A stretch of DNA of 64,000 nt from Mycoplasma struthionis. Lineage in GTDB: Bacteria > Bacillota_I > Bacilli_A > Mycoplasmatales > Metamycoplasmataceae. The notes below the pieces were generated by a model. That model ran no database searches. It was not told where the DNA came from and saw nothing but the letters and a program-made list of their open reading frames with translations. Position numbers and translations under genes: made by a program. Shown piece after piece: positions 10,150 through 19,608 of this stretch (positions are counted from its first letter, which is position 1; the number at the start of each line of letters is the position of its first letter). Where the stretch lies: positions 673,592-737,591 of the forward strand of contig NZ_CP034044.1 of NCBI RefSeq assembly GCF_003855455.1. The letters are read 5' to 3'.

Positions 10150-11494
10150 ATATTAGGATAAAAAATTTAGACACAAAACGCTATATGTTGATTAACAGCA
10201 TATGGCGTTTTATATTCCATATTCGATTGTGGTCTATCTAAGTTATATCAAACCACAAATTTGTTAACTATATTATACACATTTAATAAATTCATTTTAC
10301 TGGTATCGTAAAAATCGAATAATTCTCTTTGAAAAATTGAAAACAAATATTCCGAAGGTCTATTAGCTAATGAATTCCCTTTTGGTGACATAGATTGTTT
10401 AATGTTGTTGGTTTTTAAAAAGTCCCTAAATTTATTATTTGCATACTCTATACCATGGTCGCTATGAAAAATTTGAGGTTTTATTTTAAATTTCTTAATG
10501 GTTTCATCTAATAATTTAATAGTTGAATCAGCGGTTCTTTCTTTTGACAATGTTCAGTTTAAAATTGAATTTGAAAATGTTTCAGTTAAAACATGTAAGT
10601 AGTATCATTGTTCTTTGACTCTTACATATTTAATATCCGCATGAATTGTTTGAGCGAAAAAAGATGATGAAAAATCTCCTTTTAAAAAGTCATCAGTTCA
10701 TATTTTATCGTATTTAGCTTTTTTCGGTGGTCTTGATTTGTTTGAACGCACATATGACAAAGATTTATATTGACTTTTTTCATAATTTATTCTAAAAACA
10801 TATGAAGAAACATATTTTTTTGTTGATCTTATATATTTATAATAGAGTTTGTCCCTACCTATAACTAATCCTGATTTTTCAGCTTCTGCTAAAATCCAAT
10901 CAATAATTTCTTGTTTAATATATTTTTCTTTAGAATCTTTTTTTTGTTTTTTAAGATAGTTAGAGTAAATAGAAGTTCTGTTTATATCAAAGATTTCTGC
11001 TAGAATTTTCATTCTGCAGTTTTTAATATTTTTTTCGTCTTTTCTTTTCTTAACTTTCTCAATTATATCTGAATTTGTTATCCCATGCTCTTCTAATATT
11101 TCTTCTAAGACATCTTGATAAAATTGTCTTTCATATTCATTTAAGTCATTTATGCTTATTTTTCTTTTTCGACCTGATTTACCTTTTTTTGGAGCAATTC
11201 CCGTTTTAGATTTGAGTAATTCCATATCTAAATTATACAAGTTGTATCAATCTGTAATTAGCATTTTGGCATATTTAAATGGGTTTCTTTTATTCTTGTA
11301 TTTTAAATAATTTTCTTTATATCTTTCTTCTCAGAAATCTTCAACAAAAGTAATCATCGCCATTTCTAAATCTTTTTCAATTAAAATTTTTATATATTTT
11401 AGTTTTTGTTCTGCTGTAAACTGTTTTCTTGACATAAAAAAACACATTCCTTTCTTTTAAATGGAATGTGTCTATAAATTTTTATCCTAGTTTA
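10150..11494 (-). mobile_element. IS3-like insertion sequence, copy 1 (1345 bp)
   Basis: The element is bounded by imperfect inverted ends (taggataaaaaatttagaca at the left against taggataaaaatttatagac at the right, read inwards). It carries one transposase gene and is flanked by a 15-bp direct repeat. An almost identical element, also 1345 bp, lies at 26088-27432; I see only three base differences. It sits between the convergent genes rpsT and rsmI and leaves both intact. Confidence 0.93.
10167..11435 (-). CDS. IS3-like DDE transposase
   Basis: One 422-residue reading frame, not split into orfA and orfB by a frameshift as in most IS3 elements. The first 200 residues contain helix-turn-helix-like segments (EIFDINRTSIYSNYL). 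The rve catalytic core follows with D267 (IHADIKY), D326 (HSDHG) and E362 (PSEYLF). The last two are separated by 35 residues, the DD35E spacing, and the SMSPKGN motif lies between them. It resembles transposases of mycoplasma IS3-family elements such as IS1138, but I cannot confirm the closest relative. The start ATG at 11435 is near the right inverted end, after gaaagg. Full length and apparently intact. Confidence 0.9.
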
Positions 11495-11509
11495 GTTATT
11501 AAGTTAATT
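11495..11509. repeat. target-site duplication, right copy (IS copy 1)
   Basis: Exact repeat of 10135-10149. It includes the rsmI stop codon at 11499-11501, so the insertion duplicated the end of rsmI without changing the protein. Confidence 0.85.
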
Positions 11510-12200
11510 TATATTTATTAACTTTTACATGTTTAGGTTTTATTATATTAAAAACAATAGTAAACTCACCTTTTATATTATCACCTAAAAGATTTTTAAT
11601 TTCTTGAGGACTGCCTTCATAAGATGTTTCAAACATTTTAGTCATTTCTTTAATTAAATAAATTTGAACGTTGTTTTCAAAAACTACTTCAAAATCATCT
11701 AAGGTAGCTAAAAGCTTATGAGGTGAAACATAAGCTACATAAGTTCCATAACCTAACTCTTTTAGTTCATTTTGTCTAGCACCTGATTTATCTTTTAAAA
11801 ATCCTAAAAAAGTGAATTTAGAAGCAAAATTAGCTTTAATTAAGGCATGAACCATTGCTGTTGGTCCACCAATTATTTCAATATCTATTTTATTTTCTTT
11901 AGCTGCTTTAATTAATTCAAAACCGGGATCTGAAATTAAAGGCATTCCTGCATCAGAAATTAAAGCGATGTTTTTATTTTCATTTATTAATTTAATAGCT
12001 TTAGGGCTAATTTGTTTTTCATTAAAATTATGATATGAAATAATTGTTTTATTATTTATTTCGTAATGTTTTAAAAGTTTTTGACTAACTCTACTATCTT
12101 CACATAAAATTACATCAACACTTTTTAAAGTATTTATAGCTCTAATAGTAATGTCTTCTAGATTTCCAATAGGAGTTCCTACTATATATAATTTAGCCAT
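11499..12200 (-). CDS. rsmI: 16S rRNA (cytidine-1402 2'-O)-methyltransferase
   Basis: A 233-residue protein of the tetrapyrrole-methylase fold. Signature segments are LYIVGTPIGNLEDIT at the N-terminus, ILCEDSR, ISYHNFNE, LISDAGMPLISDPG and GGPTA. RsmI methylates the ribose of C1402 in the decoding centre with S-adenosylmethionine. It is the last gene of the dnaX-ebfC-recR-tmk-holB-rsmI operon. Its start overlaps the end of holB by eight bases and has a good ribosome-binding site (aggagaaattt). The insertion sequence lies directly beyond its stop codon. Confidence 0.96.
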   Translation of the reverse strand: MAKLYIVGTPIGNLEDITIRAINTLKSVDVILCEDSRVSQKLLKHYEINNKTIISYHNFNEKQISPKAIKLINENKNIALISDAGMPLISDPGFELIKAAKENKIDIEIIGGPTAMVHALIKANFASKFTFLGFLKDKSGARQNELKELGYGTYVAYVSPHKLLATLDDFEVVFENNVQIYLIKEMTKMFETSYEGSPQEIKNLLGDNIKGEFTIVFNIIKPKHVKVNKYKLT

Positions 12201-13075
12201 AAATTTCTCCTAATATAGTTAAAAAGTTAGTTCTATTTAGTTCAAAATTTCCATTAAAAGAAATATTTTTTAAAAATAAATCTATGCTTTCAATTACTTT
12301 TTTAAAATCTAAAGATATTTTTGAAATGTTTTTTAATTCTTTAAAATCGTAAATATTTAAATCACTTACTCCATTTTTAAATTTATATAAATCATGAAAA
12401 CAAAGCTTCATAAAATTTAAATACATTTTAGCTTTTTCTTCTTCAAAATCTAAAATTAAATAGCTAAATAAATCTTTTGGATTTTTTAGAGATTCAAAAA
12501 TTAAGTTTTTAATTTCATAAAGCTCTTTTTTAATTTTGTTGTTTCAAAAATGTATTCGTTTTGATATAAATCAATAAAATTATCAACATCTGCTTGTTTT
12601 AAAAGTTCTGAATCTTCAGCAAAAATATCAATATTAAAAGCTCTTGATTTAATTGTTTTTAATACATCTTTTTTATTTACACTAGTCATTAAAATAATTG
12701 TATTTTTAGGTGGTTCTTCTAAAAACTTTAATAAAGAACTTAAACTTTTTTCAGTTCCATTTTCTATGTTTTTAATTATTAATATTTTTCTTTTATTGTT
12801 TTCTAAAGGAGCTATTTCTAACTCACTTTGAATTTTAACTAAATCTTCTTTAGCAATGTTTTTATCTTCACCATTTATTAAAAAATATAATGATCCAAAA
12901 TCTATATCGCCTAAAGTATAAAAATTTTCTTTATTAATTTGGTTAATAAAGAATAATAAACATTCATCAAAATCGTTGATTGTATCTGATGAAAATAAAT
13001 AAACTTGATTTAATTTTTGATAATTAATTGCATTATTAATAATTTTTTATAAATATCTTTAATTTTAAGAGCCAT
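12193..13075 (-). pseudogene. holB: DNA polymerase III delta' subunit, frameshifted twice
   Basis: The delta' clamp-loader subunit is recognised by its place after tmk and by LSSLLKFLEEPPKNTIILMTS with a following KSRAF, the segment equivalent to LLKTLEEPP and the SRC region. The frame starts at 13075 (TAATG overlap with the tmk stop) but breaks after about 16 codons at an A6 run (T6 on the + strand, 13043-13048). It breaks again at a T5 run (A5 on the + strand, 12546-12550), where one extra base restores FWNNKIKKELYEI. With both bases added the protein is about 295 residues and otherwise good. Because holB is essential and both breaks are one-base losses in A/T runs, consensus error is more likely than gene death. 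Confidence 0.75.
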
Positions 13076-13719
13076 TATAAAACTCCATGTTTTTTAAAAA
13101 TATCAACTACTTTTTCATATAGTTCAACAATTGTACAATTTGCATCTATTACATAATATTTACTATCATCGTTTTGCATTACTAATTTATATGCATCACG
13201 CAATTTTTCATAATAAGCAACATCAGTGGTTTCTAAACGATCAATAATATCTCTATTTTGAGTAATTCTTTGTACAGATGTTTTAGGATCTAAATCAAAG
13301 AAAATAATAAAATCAGGTTTTGTATTATCAGTCGCTATTTCATTTAAGATCTTAACTTTTTCAAGTCCCATAGTTCCTAAAACTCCTTGATAAACATAAG
13401 AGCTTGTTCAATAACGATCTGAAATAACTATTTTGTTTTCTTTTAAAGCAGGTCATATACCTTTTTCTAAATTTAATCTTCTACTTGTTGCAAATAAAAG
13501 TGCATCGACCATATTACTAAAAGAGTTTTCATTATCTAAAATAAACTGGCGAATTTTTTCAGCTTCTTTTGAAAAAGCTGAACCTGGTTCCCTTGTGAAA
13601 ATAACATCATCTCTTTTTAAACGAACAAATTCGTCTTTAAGCATAGAAATAATTGTTGATTTTCCGGAACCATCCATTCCTTCTATAACTATAAATTTAC
13701 CAGTTTTTTTATCTAACAT
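13075..13719 (-). CDS. tmk: thymidylate kinase
   Basis: A 214-residue enzyme that phosphorylates dTMP to dTDP. The P-loop GMDGSGKST is at residues 14-22, the DR[YH] motif appears as VISDRYWTSS, and TREPG matches the family's substrate-site motif. A UGA-Trp lies in the middle. The ATG at 13719 follows agagggtatt. The stop overlaps the holB start (TAATG), so the two are translationally coupled. Confidence 0.95.
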
Positions 13720-13737
13720 AATACCCTCTTAATTTAA

Positions 13738-14325
13738 TTACATTTTAACTTTTTTAATAAGTGATTGTTTTAAAGTTACATTGTCAACATATTCAACACT
13801 AGCACCAATCGGTATCCCGATTGCTAGTTGATATACATTTTCAAACTTTGCTTTTTCTTTTAGCATTTTTTGTAAATAAATCATTGAAAATTGACCGTCA
13901 AATGATGAAGACAAAGCTAAAGTAATTTCTTTATATTTATTTGCTATACTTAAAAGTTTTTCAAGTGCTTTATCTTGCACTTTTTCTTTTTGTTTTTTTC
14001 AAACATCATCAATTACAAAGTATTTACCTTTATAGCTATTTAATTCTTCAAATTTGTCTACATCTACAGATTTTTCTACAACTAAAAGAATGTTTTCTCT
14101 GCTTGAATCTGAACAAAATTTACATAGTTCATCTTTTGAAACATAATTACAATTAATACATTTTTTAATATTAGTTTTATATTCTAAAATAGTTTGAACT
14201 ATTTCATTAATTTCTTCAGTTTTTTTATCAATTATAAAATCAGCAATTTTTTGAATTTGTCTTTTGCTAAGACCTGGAATTTCTTTTAATTTTTTTTCTA
14301 ATTTTAAATATTCTTCATTATTCAT
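13738..14325 (-). CDS. recR: recombination mediator protein RecR
   Basis: A 195-residue protein with the RecR layout: an N-terminal helix-hairpin-helix (KEIPGLSKRQIQKIADF), a four-cysteine zinc finger at C56, C59, C68 and C71, and a Toprim domain (LLVVEKSVDVDKFEE, YFVIDD). It helps RecF and RecO load RecA on gapped DNA. The start overlaps the ebfC stop by one base (TAATG), the conserved ybaB-recR gene pair. Confidence 0.95.
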
Positions 14326-14618
14326 TAAAATGGAAATCCATTACCAGAGAATTTAGCACTCATTTCATCAAATGCTTCATTGACTTTATCAATAGCTTCA
14401 TTTACAGCTAACATAACTAAATCTTGAATTAATTCTGGATCTTCAGGGTCAATTAAAGCTTCATTTAATTTTAAGCTTTTAATTTTTCTATGCCCATCCA
14501 TCACAACAACGATACCTTGTTTTTCAACTGTGAATTCTTGTCCTTCAATTAATTTTTCTTCTTTTTCCATTTCGGCTTGCATTCTTTTTGCTTTTTTAAG
14601 CATTTCATTCATATTCAT
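14325..14618 (-). CDS. YbaB/EbfC nucleoid-associated protein
   Basis: A 97-residue protein: MNMNEMLKKAKRMQAEMEKE, a long helix rich in Met and Lys, followed by VVMDGHRKIKSLKLNEALID and a C-terminal helix. This matches the YbaB/EbfC family of small dimeric DNA-binding proteins. It lies between dnaX and recR as in many bacteria, with a ribosome-binding site (aaggagtttatt) directly before the ATG. Confidence 0.94.
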   Translation of the reverse strand: MNMNEMLKKAKRMQAEMEKEEKLIEGQEFTVEKQGIVVVMDGHRKIKSLKLNEALIDPEDPELIQDLVMLAVNEAIDKVNEAFDEMSAKFSGNGFPF

Positions 14619-14635
14619 AATAAACTCCTTAGTTT

Positions 14636-16732
14636 CTATTTTTTCATTTTAAATATATTGCCAAATGTAGATTTAGCTCAGGCAATTTTTTCTTTTTGTT
14701 GAACTTCATAATAAGGATTTAAATCCTCAAACAATTTTGGTTTCATTGATTGTAAAGTTGCTTTATTGTTATGCCATCAGTTTTTAATGTTTTCAACTTC
14801 ATTTTCTGTTACACCAAAAACATGCATATATCTATCAAATAATTTTTTAATAGCTTTTTGAAATTTAATTGTATAAGCATTTAAATTTATATCTTCAATT
14901 TTTTCTTCAAATTCTGAAGAAACAATAATGAAATTTGAATTACTAAATACAATTTTTAAATTTTGAAGCATTGCTAATTCATCTGTAAATTCTTTAGCTA
15001 ACAATCTAAAAGTTAAATCAGCATATTTTATTTTATCAACTTCAGTTAAGTCTTCTTTAAATTCTTGAGTACCTTTTTTTGTTAAAATTCTAATTAAAAA
15101 ACAATTTACTAAATCATTAAAATCAACATGACTTCTTTTTATATTTAAGAATTTGTTTTCTTGTTCTGAATGCTCCACATTTAAATTAGAATTTTTATTT
15201 TCAGCAGTTACTTCATTTAAATCTAAAGTAATAGTTGTTTTTGTAGCTTTAGTATTTAAGTTATCAAATGTATTGTCAAATTCAGCTGTAATAATATCAT
15301 TTGCTATGTCGCTATTTTCGAATTCAGCTGTATTTTCAGATAAAATAATTTCGTCAGTTTGTTTAATTAAATCATCAATATTTACAGTTTCTAAATTTTC
15401 TTCTGCATCATCATTTGCAACTGAAGATAAACTTGGAATTCCATAACTATTTGAATCAAAATTACTTTTAGTTTCAGACTTTAATTCATTATTAATTTCT
15501 TCTTCATTTTCAAAATAAACAAAATCATTATGTTCTTCAACCTCTTGTTTATTTTCTTTTGTTTGAGTTTCTAAATCATCATTAACTAATTTATTAATAT
15601 CAAATATTGGGCTTTTGACATTCTCAATTGTATTTTTATAAACTTCATTAGGTGCTTTAATTGCTGAAAGTTTAATTAAAGTAATTTCAAAAGTTTGTAA
15701 AGGCATGTCTGAATATTTAATATTTTTAATTAAATCAATAAAATTATCAACGTATTCATAAGCTTTTTCTTTTACAAGCGAAATTAAATTAATGTCTTCT
15801 ATTTTAGTATTTTCTAAAACAGTTGCATCTTTTGTTTCTAAATAAAATAAATAATCTTTTAATGTTTCTACAATTTGATTTAGAAAAATATCAATGTTTG
15901 TCCCATTATAAATTAAATTTTTAAGTAAATTTAAGGCACTTTTTAATTCATGAGCATTTAATAAATTAATTAAATCAATAACATTTTTAACATCAGTTAT
16001 TCCAAATATTTCTTGAACATCTTTTATTTCTATTGCTTTATTAGCTGAATAAATAGCTACTTGATCAGCAATACTTAAAGTGTCTCTAAAACTTCCATTT
16101 CCTAATTTAGTAATTAATTTAATAACTTCATCACTTGCTAAAATCTTTTCATTTTCAAAAATTCTTTTAAGTTCATTAAATAAAATATTGCAATCCATTT
16201 TCTTGAAATTGAATCTTTGAACTCTACTTAAAATTGTTAAAGGTATTTTTTGAGGATCAGTTGTTGCTAAAATAAAAATAACATGTTGAGGTGGTTCTTC
16301 TAGAGTTTTTAATAAAGCATTAAAAGCTCCTTTTGAAAGCATATGAACTTCATCAATAATATAAATTTTATAAGGACTTTGAGAAGGCAAATGTTTTATT
16401 TTTTCTCTTAATTCTCTTATATCATCAATTCCGGTATTAGATGCAGCATCAATTTCAATAATATCTAAATTTCTATCTATATTGTTAATGCAATCAAGAC
16501 ATGGACTTAGATCATTAAAATCACGATGAGAACAGTTTATTGTATTTGCAAAAACTTTCGCAGTTGAAGTTTTTCCATTTCCATGTGGTCCGCAAAATAA
16601 ATAAGCGTGTCCTATTTTATTAGATAAAATAATATTTTTTAAAGTTTGAACAATATGATCTTGACCTTTTATTTCAGAAAACGTTTTAGGTCTATATTGA
16701 CGATATAAAGTTAAATATTTATTATTTAGCAT
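14636..16732 (-). CDS. dnaX: DNA polymerase III subunit gamma/tau
   Basis: A 698-residue clamp-loader ATPase. Walker A is GPHGNGKT at 48-55, followed by a cysteine cluster (C65, C78, C81 region) typical of the DnaX zinc module, Walker B IDEVHMLS, and sensor 1 LATTDPQKIP with LSRVQRF. The middle (about residues 385-530) is acidic, Asn/Glu-rich and probably disordered. The C-terminal domain is tau-like. The gene runs through a UGA-Trp near its end and stops at 14636 rather than at that UGA. It heads the repair and replication operon. Confidence 0.96.
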
Positions 16733-16768
16733 CCGTGACTCCTTAATTATTTATTTATATTTTACCAA

Positions 16769-16774
16769 ATTATA
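16769..16774 (-). promoter_or_regulatory. dnaX operon promoter -10
   Basis: TATAAT on the - strand about 37 bases before the dnaX ATG. The same 77-base gap holds the opposing promoter of the + strand gene. Confidence 0.5.
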
Positions 16775-16786
16775 ACTATTAAATAA

Positions 16787-16792
16787 TATAAT
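16787..16792 (+). promoter_or_regulatory. promoter -10 of membrane protein / Nudix operon
   Basis: TATAAT followed by a ribosome-binding site (taggag) and the ATG at 16810. Confidence 0.5.
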
Positions 16793-16809
16793 TTAAAAAT
16801 AGGAGAATC

Positions 16810-17346
16810 ATGCAAGAAAATAATGAAAATAAATTACAGAAACTTAACGATTTAAATCAAAAAGTAATAAAAAAAGATATTTTATATTATCTTATATTAG
16901 CTTCTTTAGGTTTATTTTTTTCTATTATAACTTTAGCTTTATCTATAGTATTTAAATTAGATAAAGTTAGAATTGAAATACTATATCCTTTTATATTATT
17001 TCTAGTTTTAGTAGCTGCTGTGGCGTTTGTAAGTATTTATAAGACATTTATGCTCTTTTATTATAGAAAATACTTAAATAAAGTATTTATTAAAATAGTT
17101 TATATTCTAATAGCTTTTTTAGTTTTTATAGTTTTAGCTTATTTAATTAATACCTTTTTATTTGCAAATTTAAATCGTTATCGTTTAGATACTTTTTTAA
17201 AAAATGAAGTAGTTAAAGATATAAGTGTGATTAAAAAAATATTTTTTGCAGTCTCTATAGTTGCATTTATTAGTTTTATTTCTTTATTTACTATAGCAAT
17301 TTATTTGCTTAAAAAAATTAAAAAAATGCAATTTATTAATAATTAA
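16810..17346 (+). CDS. four-span membrane protein of unknown function
   Basis: A 178-residue protein with four predicted membrane helices (about 26-47, 58-81, 94-117 and 143-168) and short Lys-rich loops. It has no motif that I recognise. The start follows aggagaatc. The Nudix gene begins ten bases after its stop with its own ribosome-binding site, so they are probably co-transcribed. Confidence 0.7.
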   Translation: MQENNENKLQKLNDLNQKVIKKDILYYLILASLGLFFSIITLALSIVFKLDKVRIEILYPFILFLVLVAAVAFVSIYKTFMLFYYRKYLNKVFIKIVYILIAFLVFIVLAYLINTFLFANLNRYRLDTFLKNEVVKDISVIKKIFFAVSIVAFISFISLFTIAIYLLKKIKKMQFINN

Positions 17347-17356
17347 GAAGGTAAAT

Positions 17357-17791
17357 ATGAAACAAGAATATTCATGTGGTGCAATCGTTTTTAAAATTAT
17401 TAATGACGAGTTAAATGTTTTATTAGTAGAACAAACTTTAAATCATTGAGGTTTTCCAAAAGGACACATGGAAAAAAACGAAACTAAACAGCAAACAGCA
17501 ATTAGAGAAGTAAAAGAAGAAACAAATATTGATATCAAATTAATTGATGGCTTTGAAGAAATGAATACATATTCTCCATTACCTAAAACAATGAAAGACG
17601 TAACATATTTTGTTGCTTATCCAACATCTTTTGAATTAATTAAACAAGATTCAGAAATTAAAGTTGTTTCTTGATATCCAATAAAAAAAGCTCGCGACTT
17701 AATTACTTATGAATCAAACAAAGAAATTTTAGATAAAGCTTTAAACTTTTATATGGATAATCTTAAAAAAATTAAACCTTTAATAATTTAA
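17357..17791 (+). CDS. Nudix hydrolase
   Basis: A 144-residue protein with a complete Nudix box: GHMEKNE, then REVKEETNI, matching Gx5Ex7REUxEExGU except for I/D at the end. The N-terminal YSCGAIVFKI and LLVEQT strands are those of Ap4A-hydrolase-like Nudix proteins. The substrate cannot be told from sequence. UGA-Trp codons occur at HWGFPKG and SWYP. A long hairpin terminator follows. Confidence 0.92.
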
Positions 17792-17799
17792 TAAAAATT

Positions 17800-17848
17800 A
17801 AAACCTTTAAATAGAAAAATTAAAATCTATTTAAAGGTTTTATTTTAT
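17800..17848 (+). terminator. Nudix gene terminator
   Basis: Fifteen-base perfect stem (aaaacctttaaatag / ctatttaaaggtttt) with a 12-base loop, followed by T-rich sequence. Confidence 0.85.
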
Positions 17849-18034
17849 TTAATTTTTAACTTAAAAATTATATTAAATTTTTAGCAAAATATAAATTTAA
17901 TCTTAAATTAATTCTAAATTAATAAAATTTTTTAACTTTTTTGCTTTTTTTTTTTTTTTGCAAAAAGTTTTTTATAAAAAACATTGGATTTTTTAAAATA
18001 AAAATATAAATAATAAATATTGCAAAGGAAATAT

Positions 18035-19555
18035 ATGAGTAAATTAACAAAATTTATTATTTTTGCATCGCCTTTGATGTGTTTTTCAGTAACTGCAATA
18101 AGCGCATCATGTGATGTAAAAATAAAAAATAAAGATATTGAGGCTTTAGCCAATAACATTATAAATGATAATTCAAGTAACAAAAGAACAGTTGAAACTA
18201 GTGTAGTTGAAACTCAAACTGATACAAAAACTTTAGCTGACGCAGAAAGTCAAACAGAAGCTAAAACATATGCAGACGCAGAGATACAAACTGATGATGT
18301 AAATATTGTAACTTTTGATACAACCAAAAAATATAGACCGGAAAGTTTATATGAATTAAAAAGACTTGTTTCTGATGATGAAATTAATTTAGGTGATATT
18401 GATACAGCTTTAATTACTTCATTTGCTGGTTTGTTTGAAGATAGTAGAAGACAAGATTTTTCAGGTATTGAAAATTGAAATACATCTAATGTAACAAGTT
18501 TACGTGATACTTTTAAAAAAGCTTATACATTTAATAAAAATATTAATAAATGGGATGTTTCAAAAGTAACCGATTTTTCTAATACATTTAATAAAGCTTC
18601 TGCATTTAACCAACCTTTAAGTGATTGAAACGTTTCAAAAGGAACAAATTTTGAAGGAACATTTGCTGAGGCTTCTGCATTTAATCAAGATATAAATAGT
18701 TGAAATGTGTCTAATGGAACAAATTTTAAATCAATGTTTTATGCTGCAAGTGCATTTAATAAACCATTAAATAATTGAAGACTTCCTAATGCTGAGGATA
18801 TTAGTTATATGTTTGCTAAGGCTAATAATTTTAATCAAGATATTAATAGTTGAGGTGTTGACAACGTTACAAATTTTGAAAGAGTTTTCAATGAAGCTAG
18901 TGCATTTAATAAACCATTAAATGATTGAAATGTAGTAAAAGGAACAACATTTTATGAAATGTTTGGAGCTGCTACTTCTTTTAATCAACCACTAAATAAT
19001 TGAGACATGAGATCTGCTACAACTATATCACATATGTTTTCAGGATGTTTTGAATTTAATTCGAGTTTATCAGGTTGAGATTTAAGTAGTTGTATACACG
19101 CAAGTGGCGTGTTTCATAATGCAAGAAAGTTTAATCAAGATATAAACAATTGAAATACTTCTAATATAAAAGTTATGGGTAATATGTTTAACAGTGCAAC
19201 TTCATATAATCAACCTTTAAATAACTGGGATGTAAGAAAACTTGAAAATGCACAATCAATGTTCCAAAATGCTATAGTTTTTAATCAAGATTTATCATCA
19301 TGAGTGCCAAATTCATTGACTGATATTCAAAATATGTTTAGAGACGCACAAAGTTTTTCATATAATCTAAATTCTTGAGGTGTTATTTTTAACCCAACAA
19401 GACAACCTAACTCAGGTCGTTTTGCAAGTAATCGAGATATATTTGGAAGGGATACAAATGATAATGCATTTACAGGAACAAACATATATGAAGATCAAAA
19501 ACCAAATTGATATTTTAAACCTTCAAGTTACAAAAGTAGACCACGAAATAATTAA
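18035..19555 (+). CDS. DUF285 (BspA-like) repeat lipoprotein
   Basis: A 506-residue surface lipoprotein. The signal peptide ends in the lipobox ISASC with lipidated C26. A short repeat region follows (QTDTKTLADAESQTEAKT, YADAEIQTDD). Residues about 95-490 consist of roughly 25-residue DUF285 repeats of the form FNQDINSWNVSN..NFxxMFxxA, with UGA used for nearly every repeat Trp. Such repeats occur in BspA-like surface proteins and are encoded by modular DNA elements (PARCELs) able to spread between mycoplasmas. The start is at the ATG after aaagga rather than the upstream TTG. It probably faces the host. An upstream T-run of about 15 at 17944-17958 could be a phase-variation tract, but it is about 80 bases from the start. 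Confidence 0.88.
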
Positions 19556-19587
19556 AAACTATTAGCTTAAAACTAATAGTTTTTTTG
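19555..19587 (+). terminator. DUF285 lipoprotein terminator
   Basis: Stem aaaactattag / ctaatagtttt followed by a T run. Confidence 0.85.
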
Positions 19588-19608
19588 TTTTCAATTAAAC
19601 AATTGTAT

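Noticed and set aside
15153..15446. 97-residue + strand frame inside dnaX
   Set aside because: Antisense shadow of the acidic linker of gamma/tau.
19380..19565. 61-residue + strand frame at the end of the DUF285 gene
   Set aside because: Different frame of a gene that is fully open under code 4.
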